Both the position numbers and the translations under genes were made by a program. A stretch of DNA of 64,000 nt, taken from positions 1-64,000 of the forward strand of contig PAKU01000028.1 of assembly GCA_002706265.1 (NCBI GenBank), read 5' to 3'. The notes under the pieces are model-generated. The model saw only the letters and a list, made by a program, of their open reading frames with translations, ran no database searches and was not told the DNA's origin. The DNA comes from Polycyclovorans sp. GTDB lineage: Bacteria > Pseudomonadota > Gammaproteobacteria > Nevskiales > Nevskiaceae. Of this stretch, positions 44,907 through 53,786 are shown one piece after another; position 1 is the stretch's first letter; each line of letters starts with the position of its first letter.

Positions 44907-45517
44907 GCCCCACGCCCAGAATCGGCATCTTCGCCAAGGCACCGATTGCGGGCTACGCCAAGACCCGGCTCAACGCCACGCTCGGCGCCGCCGGCGCGGC
45001 CGCCCTGCAGGCGGCGTTGACCCGACGCACCCTGCGCACCGCAGCCGCCAGCGGTGCGCAGGTGTGGCTGTGGTCGGCGGGCGATGCCTGTCATCCCTTC
45101 TGGGCGGCGCTGGCCCGTGAAGGCGCCCCACCGCCGGTCGCGCAGCAGGGCGACGATCTGGGCGCACGCATGGCGCACGCGCTCGCGGTCATGCACGCCG
45201 GGCAACACCCGGCCGTGGTCATCGGCACGGACTGCCCGGCGCTCACCGCAGACCACCTGCGATCGGCGGTGGCCGCGCTGGCGGAGCACGACCATGTGTT
45301 CGTGCCGGCCGAGGATGGCGGCTATGTGCTGGTCGGCACCCGCCGGCCAGACCCGGCACTGTTCAGCGCAATCGACTGGGGCACCGACCGGGTCATGGCG
45401 CAGACCCGCGCTCGGCTGCGGGCCCTGGGATGCACTGCCTGCGAGTTGCCGATGCTGTGGGATCTGGATGACGCCGCAGACTGGCATCGCGCCCGCGCCG
45501 AGGGGCTGATCGACTGA
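44903..45517 (+). CDS. TIGR04282 family glycosyltransferase-like protein, apparent CTG start
   Basis: 204 residues. The family N-terminus RIGIFAKAPIAGYAKTRLNA (with the KxP..G..KTRL nucleotide-binding motif) is followed by AVVIGTDCPALTADHLR and FVPAEDGGYVLVG, all typical of this GT-A-like family of unknown substrate. No ATG, GTG or TTG exists in frame between the inside of the previous gene and the KTRL motif. A CTG at 44903 overlaps the previous TGA (CTGA) and has AAGGAAG 7 bases ahead, so it is the best start. Confidence is high for the gene and moderate for the start codon. Confidence 0.8.
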   Translation: MSPTPRIGIFAKAPIAGYAKTRLNATLGAAGAAALQAALTRRTLRTAAASGAQVWLWSAGDACHPFWAALAREGAPPPVAQQGDDLGARMAHALAVMHAGQHPAVVIGTDCPALTADHLRSAVAALAEHDHVFVPAEDGGYVLVGTRRPDPALFSAIDWGTDRVMAQTRARLRALGCTACELPMLWDLDDAADWHRARAEGLID

Positions 45518-45588
45518 GTCTCAACCGGCGTTCAGCGCCCGCCCTCGCGCCCGGCGCCTGCCCCCGTTGCCCGGTGACCGCGCGCGGC

Positions 45589-46266
45589 TCAGGCGCCGCC
45601 GCCGATGCGCATTTCCAGTTGCGCCAGACGTTCGTGGGTGCCCACATCCGACCAGTAGCCGGTGAACAGCTCGGCGGTCACCTGATGGTTTTCGACGGCC
45701 TTGCGCAGGCGCTTCGCCAGCTTGAAGGCCCCCTTGGGCGCGTCCTCGAACAGCGCCGGATGCAGCACCGACACGCCGCTGAAGGTGTAGCTCGGCCCGG
45801 CATCGAACACCCGGCCGGCCACCAGCCCGAAGTCGCCCTTGAGGTTGTGCGACGGATTGGGCACCAGCACCAGGTGCGCCAGGTCCTGCCCCGGCAGGTG
45901 CATGCGCGCCAGCCGCTTCAGGTCCAGGCCCTCGATATAGACATCCCCGTTGACGACCAGAAACTCGTCCTCGCCCAGCAACGGCAGGGCGTTGGCGATG
46001 CCGCCGCCGGTTTCCAGCGCCGGCCAGCCCTCATGTGAATAGACAATTTTCAGGTTGTGGCGTCGGCCGTCGCCCAGCACCTGCTCCAATTGCGCGCCCA
46101 GCCAGCCGGTGTTGATCACCACCTCGCGGATGCCGGCGCGCTGCAACTGCCGCAGCAGGTGCGTGATCAGCGGCTTGCCGCCGGCCTCGATCAGCGGTTT
46201 GGGGGTGAGGTCGGTCATCGGCCGCAGGCGGCTGCCGCGGCCGGCCGCCAGAATCATCGCCTTCAT
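45589..46266 (-). CDS. murU: N-acetylmuramate-1-phosphate uridylyltransferase
   Basis: 225 residues. Nucleotidyltransferase with [20 protein letters not shown], the sugar-phosphate loop [19 protein letters not shown] and [15 protein letters not shown]. With the kinase AmgK it converts recycled MurNAc to UDP-MurNAc, bypassing de novo synthesis, as known from Pseudomonas. The ATG overlaps the amgK stop by 4 bases, a pairing that supports MurU over other sugar nucleotidyltransferases. Confidence 0.92.
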   Translation of the reverse strand: MKAMILAAGRGSRLRPMTDLTPKPLIEAGGKPLITHLLRQLQRAGIREVVINTGWLGAQLEQVLGDGRRHNLKIVYSHEGWPALETGGGIANALPLLGEDEFLVVNGDVYIEGLDLKRLARMHLPGQDLAHLVLVPNPSHNLKGDFGLVAGRVFDAGPSYTFSGVSVLHPALFEDAPKGAFKLAKRLRKAVENHQVTAELFTGYWSDVGTHERLAQLEMRIGGGA

Positions 46267-47255
46267 GGCGCCAGTCCCAGTTGATCGAGCAGCGCGCCCA
46301 GTGGCGCCATCTGCGCATCGACCGCCGCGCGCGCGCGCAGGTAGGCGATGAACCTCGGGGCGTCGTCAAGATAGGCGGGTTTGCCATCGCGGTAGCGGAT
46401 GCGGGCGAAAATGCCCAGCACTTTCAGGTGACGCTGCGTGCCCATGCGCTCGGCCTGCAGCACAAAGTCATGCAGCGCGGCGGCCACCGGCAAGCCGGCC
46501 GCGCGCGCCTGTCGCCAGTAGACCGCCAGACCCTGGTCGACCAGGGTCTGCGGCCAGCTCAGAAAGGCGTCCTTGAACAGCGAAATGACGTCGTAGCTGA
46601 TGGGGCCGCACACCGCATCCTGAAAATCCAGAATGCCGGGGTTGGGGTCGCTGACCATCAAGTTGCGCGGCATGAAGTCGCGATGCACGAACACCCTGGG
46701 CTGCGCCAGCGCGTTGGCCAGCAGCCGCTCGCACACCGTGTCCCACAGCGCCGACTCGGCCGCCGTGAAGCGGCGCCCCAGATGCCGGCCCACAAACCAG
46801 TCGGGGAACAGTTGCAGCTCACGCGTCAGCAGCCCCGCGTCGTAGGCCGGCAGCCCGGCCGGGTCGATATGCCGCTGCGCCTGCACCAGTGCCGCGGTGG
46901 CGGTGGCAAACCAGGCCAGCGCGGCCTCTGGCGCACGGGGCATGCCCTGCAGCCAGGTGTGCGTGCCCAGGTCGCCCAGCAGCAGAAATCCCCGGTCGAG
47001 GTCCTGCCCCAGCACCGGCGGCACACTCAGCCCGGCCGCCTGTAGCCGCGCGGCCACCGCCAGAAAGGGGCCGCAGTCTTCCTGCGCGGGGGGCGCGTCC
47101 ATCACGATCGCGCTGCCGCGCGCCGATTGCAGGCGAAAATAGCGGCGAAAGCTGGCATCGGCGGAGGCGGGCGCCCAGCCTGCGTCGCTCACACCCAGCG
47201 TGGAACAGGCCCATTGCCGGGCGGCCTCGGCCCTGTGATCTTGGTTGTGCGTCAT
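46263..47255 (-). CDS. amgK: N-acetylmuramate/N-acetylglucosamine kinase
   Basis: 330 residues of the aminoglycoside phosphotransferase fold. Catalytic loop [14 protein letters not shown] and metal-binding [19 protein letters not shown] are intact. The N-terminal [14 protein letters not shown] is typical of AmgK. It phosphorylates the anomeric carbon of MurNAc and GlcNAc in muropeptide recycling. It is the first gene of the amgK-murU pair and divergent from lptD, an arrangement shared by several gammaproteobacteria. Confidence 0.93.
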   Translation of the reverse strand: MTHNQDHRAEAARQWACSTLGVSDAGWAPASADASFRRYFRLQSARGSAIVMDAPPAQEDCGPFLAVAARLQAAGLSVPPVLGQDLDRGFLLLGDLGTHTWLQGMPRAPEAALAWFATATAALVQAQRHIDPAGLPAYDAGLLTRELQLFPDWFVGRHLGRRFTAAESALWDTVCERLLANALAQPRVFVHRDFMPRNLMVSDPNPGILDFQDAVCGPISYDVISLFKDAFLSWPQTLVDQGLAVYWRQARAAGLPVAAALHDFVLQAERMGTQRHLKVLGIFARIRYRDGKPAYLDDAPRFIAYLRARAAVDAQMAPLGALLDQLGLAP

Positions 47256-47432
47256 TCGGCCGTCAGCATACCGTCACAGAATCCCTTGAAGTGGCGCGCC
47301 ATGGGCGACACTGCGCCCCTACACTTGAGGCCTCGCCAGTCACCGCACCCCTGAACGCGGGTTCTGATCGGCGCGTCCATCACCTGCCATGTCCTGCCAC
47401 GCCCTGCCGCGCCACCCCAAACCGCCCTGTTG

Positions 47433-49631
47433 ATGCCCTTCTGCCTGCGACTTTCCGCCCTGCGCGCCGCCGTGCTCGGCCTGCTTTCGATGTCCGCCTT
47501 GGCGGTGCCTTCGGCCGGCTGGGCGGCGGGCGAATGCCGGGCGTTCACCGTGGCCGACGATGCGCCCGAGCTGCGCTACAGCGCCGACCTGAACATCACC
47601 GGCGACCTGCTGGAACTGATCGACGGCAGCGACTCCGAGGTCAGCGGCAATGTGGAACTGCGCGAAGGGGACAATGTGCTGGTAGCGCCGCGGCTGACGC
47701 TCAACGCCGAGCGCGATGGCGTGGCCATGCCCGATGGCGCGCTGTTCCGCAGCCCCGACCTGATGCTCACCAGTGAATCGGCGCGGTTCAATCTGGTGGA
47801 CGAGTCCGGCACGTTTTTCGGCACCGAGTTCGCGCTGAGCCAACAGAACACCCGTGGCGGGGCCGAGGTGCTCACGCTCGACAGCACCGGGCGCGTCAAG
47901 CTCGACAGTGGGCGCTACACCTCATGCCCACCCGAGGCCGAGGCTTGGCGACTCGACGCCCGCGAGATCGACCTCGATGTGAATGAAGGCCTGGGCACCG
48001 CCCGCGGCGCCGTCATCCGCCTCGCAGATGTGCCGGTGCTGTACCTGCCGTATTTTCAGTTTCCGATCGATGACCGGCGCCGCACCGGCTTGCTGTTTCC
48101 CACCTTTGGTCAGTCGGACAACACCGGCATCGACCTGCGCTGGCCGGTCTATCTGAACCTGGCCCCGAACTACGATGCCACGGTCACGCCGCGCATCATG
48201 TCGAGCCGGGGTCTGCAGATGATCGGCGACGGCCGCTACCTTTTCAGCAACAGTCGCGGAACGCTACGCTACGAAACCCTGCCCAACGACACCGGCAATG
48301 GCGCCGCCGGGCGCTCGCGCAGTTATGTCGACGGACGACACGAAGGCTTGATCAACGACCGGCTGGCCGTCGATGCACGGTTTGCCGAGGTCAGCGACCC
48401 GCGCTATTTCGAAGACCTGGGCGGCGGGCTCGACCTGGCCGCCCTCACCCACCTCGACCGCAGCCTGCGGCTCACCTATCAGGCGCCGGGCAGTTACACG
48501 CTGACGGGTTTGATCCAGGACTACCAGACCATCGCGCTCAACCTGGCCCCGGAGGACGATCCCTTCAGGCGCCTGCCGCAGGTCCGCTTTGCCGCCCTCA
48601 CCCCCAACGACTGGCGCGGCGTGCGTGCCGGGATCGACAGCGAGTACGTCTATTTCGCCCGCCGCGACGCCATCGAAGGCCAGCGCTTCGACGCCCGGCC
48701 CTACCTGCGCTACGAAGTCGATCAGCTCAGCCGCTACACGATTGCCGAGGTGGACTGGCGCTACACCGTCTACGAACTGACCGGCAACCTCGCCGGCGCG
48801 ACGCCCCGACCCTCGCGCAGCCTGCCCACGGTGGGCGCCGAAACCGGCCTGCGCTTCGACCGCATCAACCACTCCGGCTCGATACAGACCCTCGAACCCC
48901 GCATGTTCTATCTGTACACGCCCTTCGAGGCGCAGTCCGACCTGCCGCTGTTCGACAGTGGCGAGCCCGACTTCGACTTCACCCAGTTGTTCGCGCGCAA
49001 CCGCTACACCGGCGCCGACCGCGTGTCCGACGCCCACCACGTCGCGGTGGCCGCCACCACGCGACTGCTCGACCCCGAACGCGGCATCGTGCGCTGGAGT
49101 GCGTCCGTCGGGCAGATTTATCGTCTGCAAGCCCCGCGCGTGGCGCTGCCGGACGAACCACAGCTGCCCGACAACGGCCCCACCGATTTCATCGCCAGCA
49201 CCGACTACCAGGTCAGCGCGCGGGTCTCGGCGCAGGCGGCCACCCAATGGTCGCCAGACGAAGAGCGCTTTGACCGCTCCCAGTTCAGCCTGCGCTTTCG
49301 CGAAGGGCTGCGCGAGGCGCGGCTGGCCTACCGCTACCGGTCGGACCTGCTGGAGCAGGCCGATCTGGCCTTTCAATGGCCGATCGGCGGCGGCTTCACC
49401 GCCAGCCATCTGTGGCGCTATTCGCTGGCCGAACGCCAAAGCATCGACCTGCTGGCGGGGCTGGGCTTCGAGGACTGCTGCTGGGCGATCCGTGCCGCGT
49501 ATCGGCGGTTTCTGACCGGCACCGACGGTCGCTACGACAGCGGCGTCTACTTCCAGTTCGAGCTCAAGGGCCTGACCCGTCTCGGCAGCGGCTTCAACCC
49601 CTTCCAGCCGCGCGCCGACGCGCCGCCCTGA
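47433..49631 (+). CDS. lptD: LPS-assembly protein LptD
   Basis: 732 residues. Outer-membrane beta-barrel that, with LptE, inserts LPS into the outer leaflet. Signal peptide (VLGLLSMSALAVPSAGWAAG), an OstA-like N-terminal domain about 40-180 (SEVSGNVELREGDNVLVAPR), then the LptD barrel (VPVLYLPYFQFPIDDRRRTG; GLLFPTFGQSDNTGIDLRWP). The four disulfide cysteines are present: Cys35 (GECRAF), one in YTSCPPE, and a pair in FEDCCWAI near the C-terminus. ATG follows a TTG at 47430; the ribosome site is weak. It heads the lptD-surA-pdxA-rsmA block. Confidence 0.96.
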   Translation: MPFCLRLSALRAAVLGLLSMSALAVPSAGWAAGECRAFTVADDAPELRYSADLNITGDLLELIDGSDSEVSGNVELREGDNVLVAPRLTLNAERDGVAMPDGALFRSPDLMLTSESARFNLVDESGTFFGTEFALSQQNTRGGAEVLTLDSTGRVKLDSGRYTSCPPEAEAWRLDAREIDLDVNEGLGTARGAVIRLADVPVLYLPYFQFPIDDRRRTGLLFPTFGQSDNTGIDLRWPVYLNLAPNYDATVTPRIMSSRGLQMIGDGRYLFSNSRGTLRYETLPNDTGNGAAGRSRSYVDGRHEGLINDRLAVDARFAEVSDPRYFEDLGGGLDLAALTHLDRSLRLTYQAPGSYTLTGLIQDYQTIALNLAPEDDPFRRLPQVRFAALTPNDWRGVRAGIDSEYVYFARRDAIEGQRFDARPYLRYEVDQLSRYTIAEVDWRYTVYELTGNLAGATPRPSRSLPTVGAETGLRFDRINHSGSIQTLEPRMFYLYTPFEAQSDLPLFDSGEPDFDFTQLFARNRYTGADRVSDAHHVAVAATTRLLDPERGIVRWSASVGQIYRLQAPRVALPDEPQLPDNGPTDFIASTDYQVSARVSAQAATQWSPDEERFDRSQFSLRFREGLREARLAYRYRSDLLEQADLAFQWPIGGGFTASHLWRYSLAERQSIDLLAGLGFEDCCWAIRAAYRRFLTGTDGRYDSGVYFQFELKGLTRLGSGFNPFQPRADAPP

Positions 49632-49724
49632 ACCCCACGGATCGTTCGCCGCGCGGCGTGGTCTACCCGACGTGTTATCTTTTTCGGCTTGCTTTTTCCG
49701 CCTTACTACCAGACCCCATCGCTC

Positions 49725-51068
49725 ATGAATCGCACCTTCAGGCGCTTGCTTCCCCTTTCAATCCTGAGTGCAACGCTGGCCGCCGCCAGCATTGCGCCGG
49801 TCAGCGCCGCGCAGCCGCTGGATCGCATTGCCGTGGCCGTCAACGACGGCGTGATCCTCGAATCCGAGATCGACAGTGCCGTACAGCAGGCCAACGAGCA
49901 GATCCGCAGCCGCGACATCACGCCGCCCGCGCCCGAAGTGCTGCGCAAGCAGGTGCTTGATCGCCTGATCCTCATCAAAGTGCAGACCCAGCGTGCGGCC
50001 GCGGCCGGCATTCGCATTGACGATCGTGAGCTCAACGAGGTCCTGACCAATCTGGCCAAGGAAAACGGCATGACCCTGTCGCAGTTCGCCGACGCGCTGC
50101 GCTCGGAGGGCACCGACTACCTGACCGTGCGTGAACAGATTCGCGACGAGATGGCGATCAACCGCATTCGCAGTCGTGAGGTCGAAGGGCGCATCAATGT
50201 GTCGGAAAGCGATGTCGACCTCTACCTCGCCCAGCAGGACGGCACGGCCAACGACGCCGAATACCGTTTGCAGCACATTCTCATCGGGCTGCGCGACGGC
50301 ATCTCGCCAGAAGAACGCAGCGCCGCCCGCGCGCGCATCGAATCGATACGCACGCGCATCGTCGAGGGCGGCGAATCCTTCGAGTCCATCGCCATTGCCG
50401 AATCCGATGGCCAGCAGGCGCTTGATGGCGGTGACCTGGGCATGCGCGCCGCGGAGTCCCTGCCCGCGGCCTTTGCCACGGCCGCAGCGGCGTTGGAGGT
50501 TGGCGGCGTCAGCGAGGTCATTGAAGCCGGCGGCGGCTTCCACCTCATCAAGCTGATCGAACGCCAGGGCGGTGACCAACGGCAGAGCGTGGTCGAAACC
50601 CGCGCGCGGCACATTCTCATCAGCCCCAACACGATTCGCAGCGACGAGCAGTCGCGCACGCTGGCGCGCGAACTGCACCAGCGCATCGTGGCCGGCGAAA
50701 AGCTCTCCAAGCTCGCGGCCGAGTTTTCCGATGACCCCGGCAGCAAGAACAATGGCGGCGACCTGGGCTACAACCCGCCGGGCATGATGGTGCCGACCTT
50801 CCAGGAGCGCATGGACGCGCTTGCGCCGGGCGAGCTCAGCGAGCCGTTCAGCACCCAGTTCGGCTGGCACATCGTCGAGGTCGTGGACCGCCGCACCCGC
50901 GACGTCACCGAGCTTGCCAAGCGTGCGCGGGTGCGCAACGCCATCAAGAATCGCCGGGTGGCCGAGGAATACGACAGCTGGTCGCGGCGCCTGCGCGCCG
51001 AGGCGTTCGTCGAATACCGGATCGCGTCCGATCGCCCGCCCGAAGCCGCCGCCAAGGACGCCACCTGA
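49725..51068 (+). CDS. surA: Periplasmic chaperone and peptidyl-prolyl isomerase SurA
   Basis: 447 residues. Signal peptide (LLPLSILSATLAAASIAPVSA), SurA N-terminal chaperone domain (DRIAVAVNDGVILESEID), then two parvulin domains (YRLQHILIGLRDGISPEE; TRARHILISPNTIRSDEQ with GGDLGYNPPGMMVPTF). It escorts outer-membrane proteins such as LptD. Start is the ATG at 49725, which places the signal peptide correctly; the frame opens 36 bases earlier. The stop overlaps a CTG that may start pdxA. Confidence 0.95.
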   Translation: MNRTFRRLLPLSILSATLAAASIAPVSAAQPLDRIAVAVNDGVILESEIDSAVQQANEQIRSRDITPPAPEVLRKQVLDRLILIKVQTQRAAAAGIRIDDRELNEVLTNLAKENGMTLSQFADALRSEGTDYLTVREQIRDEMAINRIRSREVEGRINVSESDVDLYLAQQDGTANDAEYRLQHILIGLRDGISPEERSAARARIESIRTRIVEGGESFESIAIAESDGQQALDGGDLGMRAAESLPAAFATAAAALEVGGVSEVIEAGGGFHLIKLIERQGGDQRQSVVETRARHILISPNTIRSDEQSRTLARELHQRIVAGEKLSKLAAEFSDDPGSKNNGGDLGYNPPGMMVPTFQERMDALAPGELSEPFSTQFGWHIVEVVDRRTRDVTELAKRARVRNAIKNRRVAEEYDSWSRRLRAEAFVEYRIASDRPPEAAAKDAT

Positions 51069-51109
51069 AGCCGACGGCAGACGGGCCACGCCGCCACCCG
51101 CCCCGGCTG

Positions 51110-52090
51110 GTGGTCACGCCGGGCGAGCCTGCCGGCATCGGCCCCGATCTGGTGCTGCAATGGGCCGCCGAGGGCCATTGCTTGAACGCCGAGCTGGCCA
51201 TCGTCGCCGATCCGGCCATGCTGGCCCAGCGCGCCCGGCAACTCGGTCTGGAAATCTCCTGCGTCATCGACCCGCATCTGACCTTCGCACCAATTGCAGA
51301 CGGCGCATTGCGCGTGTTGCCGGTGCCGCTGGCGCGGCCGGTCAGGCCCGGAGTTCTCGACCCTGACAACAGCGCCGGCGTCATCACGGCGCTGTACACC
51401 GCGCTGCAGGCCTGCCTCGACGGGCGCGCCGACGCCCTGGTCACCGGGCCGATGCAGAAGAGCGTCATCAACGACGCCGGCATTCCCTTCAGCGGTCATA
51501 CCGAGTATCTCGCCGAGCACAGCGGCGGCGATCTTCCGGTGATGCTGCTGACTGCCGGCACCCTGCGCGTGGCGCTGGTCACCACCCACCTGCCGCTGCG
51601 CGCGGTGGCCGATGCCATCACCCTGAAGCGCATCGTCGCCACGGCGCGGGTGCTGCATCACGACCTGATCCGCCACTTCGACATTGCCGCGCCGCGCATT
51701 CTGGTGTGTGGGCTCAACCCGCACGCCGGTGAATCCGGACACCTGGGGCATGAAGAGGCCGCCATCATCACCCCGGCACTGCAGCAGTTACGGGCCGAGG
51801 GCATCAACGTCAGCGGGCCGCTCCCGGCCGACACCCTGTTCACCCCGCAACATCTCGATCACGCCGATGCCGTGCTGGCCATGTACCACGACCAGGGCCT
51901 GCCCACGCTCAAGTACGCCGGCTTCGGCGAGGCGGTGAACGTCACCCTGGGCCTGCCGCTGCTGCGCACCTCGGTGGACCATGGCACGGCGCTCGACCTG
52001 GCCGGCACCGGCCGCGCCCTTGGCGGCAGCTTTGCAGCCGCCCTGCGGCTGGCGGCGCAACTGGCCGCCCGGCGGCGCGGGCCGGCATGA
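51110..52090 (+). CDS. pdxA: 4-hydroxythreonine-4-phosphate dehydrogenase
   Basis: 326 residues if read from the GTG at 51110. Zinc and substrate motifs: TPGEPAGIGPDLV at the start, ALVTGPMQKSVINDAGIPFS, GHTEYLAEHSGG, CGLNPHAGESGHLGHEE and AMYHDQGLPTLKY. It works in pyridoxal phosphate synthesis. The GTG has no ribosome site and removes the residues usually preceding the first strand. A CTG at 51065, overlapping the surA TGA, has AAGGA 6 bases ahead and would add 15 residues. Its own end overlaps rsmA by 4 bases. Confidence 0.93.
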   Translation: MVTPGEPAGIGPDLVLQWAAEGHCLNAELAIVADPAMLAQRARQLGLEISCVIDPHLTFAPIADGALRVLPVPLARPVRPGVLDPDNSAGVITALYTALQACLDGRADALVTGPMQKSVINDAGIPFSGHTEYLAEHSGGDLPVMLLTAGTLRVALVTTHLPLRAVADAITLKRIVATARVLHHDLIRHFDIAAPRILVCGLNPHAGESGHLGHEEAAIITPALQQLRAEGINVSGPLPADTLFTPQHLDHADAVLAMYHDQGLPTLKYAGFGEAVNVTLGLPLLRTSVDHGTALDLAGTGRALGGSFAAALRLAAQLAARRRGPA

Positions 52091-52869
52091 GCGCGCACCG
52101 CGCCAAGAAGCGCTTCGGGCAGAACTTTCTGCATGACCGCGGGGTGATCGACCGCATCGTCCGCGCCATCCGACCGCGTGAAGGCGAGCGCATCATCGAG
52201 ATCGGCCCCGGCCTGGGCGCGTTGACCGTGCCGCTGCTCGACACCCTCGGCCGGCTGGAGGTGATCGAACTGGACCGCGACATCATTCCCCGACTGACCG
52301 CCCACTGCGCCGGCCACGGCGAACTCACCATCACCCAGGCCGATGCCCTGAAGGTGGACTACACCGCGCTGGCCCAAGGGCAGTCGCTGCGGCTGGTCGG
52401 CAACCTGCCCTACAACATTTCTTCGCCCTTGCTGTTTCACCTGCTCGATCACGCCGGCGCCATCACCGACATGCACTTCATGCTGCAGAAAGAGGTCGTG
52501 GACCGCATGTGCGCCTCGGCCGGCGAACCCGACTACGGCCGACTGAGCGTGACCCTTGCGGCGCGCGCTCACGCCGAATGCCTGTTCGTGGTTGGCCCCG
52601 AGGCGTTCCAGCCGGCGCCCAAGGTCGATTCAGCCATCGTCCGCCTGACGCCGCACGCGCCCGACTTCGCCATCGACGACCGCGCCCGCTTCGAGCACCT
52701 GGTCACCGCTGCCTTCAGCCAGCGCCGCAAGCAACTCCGCAACACACTGAAGCCCCTGATGAACGCCGACGACATCAGCGCCTGCGGCATCGACCCCAGC
52801 ATCCGCGCCGAACAACTGGCCCCGGCCGACTTCGCGAGGTTGGCCAACGCACTGCACGCCGTGCCCTGA
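52087..52869 (+). CDS. rsmA: 16S rRNA (adenine(1518)-N(6)/adenine(1519)-N(6))-dimethyltransferase
   Basis: 260 residues. Dimethylates two adjacent adenines near the 3' end of 16S rRNA. Family motifs: KKRFGQNFLHD, the SAM-binding IIEIGPGLGALT, NLPYNISSPLLFHLL, and FSQRRKQLRNTLKPL. The ATG overlaps the pdxA stop (ATGA). In relatives apaG and apaH follow rsmA; here they are absent and a decayed accessory patch follows. Confidence 0.96.
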   Translation: MSAHRAKKRFGQNFLHDRGVIDRIVRAIRPREGERIIEIGPGLGALTVPLLDTLGRLEVIELDRDIIPRLTAHCAGHGELTITQADALKVDYTALAQGQSLRLVGNLPYNISSPLLFHLLDHAGAITDMHFMLQKEVVDRMCASAGEPDYGRLSVTLAARAHAECLFVVGPEAFQPAPKVDSAIVRLTPHAPDFAIDDRARFEHLVTAAFSQRRKQLRNTLKPLMNADDISACGIDPSIRAEQLAPADFARLANALHAVP

Positions 52870-52979
52870 GGCGTCCGCAGATCGCTGTGACCGTGCTTTA
52901 ACCGGCAGCCCGTCGGTTCCGAGCCTGCAATTAACCAATTCTTGCGCTCAGCGGCCGACGGAAATTGGTTGAGCCAGCG

Positions 52980-53001
52980 GCGCTGCGTTTTTGAGCAGCG
53001 C
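52980..53001 (+). terminator. Hairpin downstream of rsmA, possible weak terminator
   Basis: Stem GCGCTGC/GCAGCGC with an 8-base loop that itself contains TTTTT. No T run follows the stem, so the termination call is tentative. A separate inverted pair, AACCAATT (52933-52940) and AATTGGTT (52963-52970), lies just upstream. Confidence 0.35.
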
Positions 53002-53040
53002 TGCTGTCCCGAATCGCCGACGAACGCGACGAATCCGGAA

Positions 53041-53597
53041 TCAGAGCCCACCGACGCGGAAGTAGCCGATGATGCACTCTGGATTTCGGACGGCGATTCG
53101 AACGTGGGTTCGTTTCTTGAAGCCCGCGCCGGGATAGAGTTCGTCGCCCTCTTCGAAAACGCCGTAGACGGTGTCGCAGAGATCGAGCCTGGTCTGTTCC
53201 CGTAGCTCGTGCACGGTCTGGATCACCGCGCAGTCCAGCGACCGACGCAGGAACACACCGCTGTCCTGATGGGTGTTCTTGGGTATCGGGGCCTTGGCTG
53301 CCGCAATGGAGGCGACCAAGATGCCGTGGGCGTCTGCCAGTTCCTGCATCACGCGCAGTCCGTGAGGTTGAGACACAGCCCGGGGTGAATCAGGGCGCCC
53401 AGCACGAATGGCGATTTGATTTTGGGGCGCTTGCGCTTGCTGAGTTCTTGAGCCCTGGCCAATCCGCGTTCGGGACTGTCGACCCAGAAGTAGCTGCCCG
53501 GGCCGAGCCAGTCGTATTCGTTCTCGCTGGGCTTTAGCTTGGATGTTCCGCCGAGGACCGCTTCGCCGAGTGACTTGTCACACCCGTGTTAGGCCAC
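53041..53597 (-). pseudogene. Decayed toxin-like gene, possible ADP-ribosyltransferase fold
   Basis: Three pieces of one protein can be read on this strand. After a likely GTG start at 53597 comes a TAA (53589-53591) exactly where a conserved Tyr is expected before HGCDK. The frame then continues LGEAVLGGTSKLKPSENEYD then WLGPGSYFW through FVLGALIHPGLCLNLTDCA to a stop near 53380. A shifted frame then resumes LRVMQELADAHGI and runs to VRNPECIIGYFRVGGL at 53041. The YHG...YDWLGxGxYFW...RNPxCIxGYFR pattern is that of a family of uncharacterised accessory proteins; HG and GxGxYF resemble ADP-ribosyltransferase motifs (inference). One nonsense change and one frameshift make it a pseudogene. Confidence 0.65.
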
Positions 53598-53627
53598 ACT
53601 GGGCCCGAGGGTGTGCCCTTGACCGCT

Positions 53628-53786
53628 TCAACGGTAATGGGTCGCCAGCTTGCCGCTCTTCGTGATGATGCCGGCCTTCACGAGAAATTTGACGGCCCGC
53701 TCGGGATCTTTCTGAATCTCGCGAGCGAGGTCACGCGCCTGCTTGGGCAGCACTTTGGCGGTTGACTGGGTCATTACGGCGCTCAT
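53628..53786 (-). CDS. Small accessory protein upstream of the decayed toxin-like gene, putative antitoxin
   Basis: 52 codons, ATG at 53786 with AGGA about 9 bases ahead. The sequence is basic and helical: TAKVLPKQARDLAREIQKD then ERAVKFLVKAGIITKSGKLA ending THYR. Short proteins ending in the pattern AGIxxKSGKLxxxYR often precede toxin-like genes in accessory regions. It is in the same direction as the decayed gene and ends 31 bases before its presumed start, so the two probably formed one module. It looks intact. The antitoxin role is inferred from arrangement only. Confidence 0.5.
   Translation of the reverse strand: MSAVMTQSTAKVLPKQARDLAREIQKDPERAVKFLVKAGIITKSGKLATHYR

Noticed and set aside
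49758..51089. 443-codon open frame on the minus strand
   Set aside because: Antisense to surA, which has signal peptide, SurA and parvulin domains. No family match for the antisense product.
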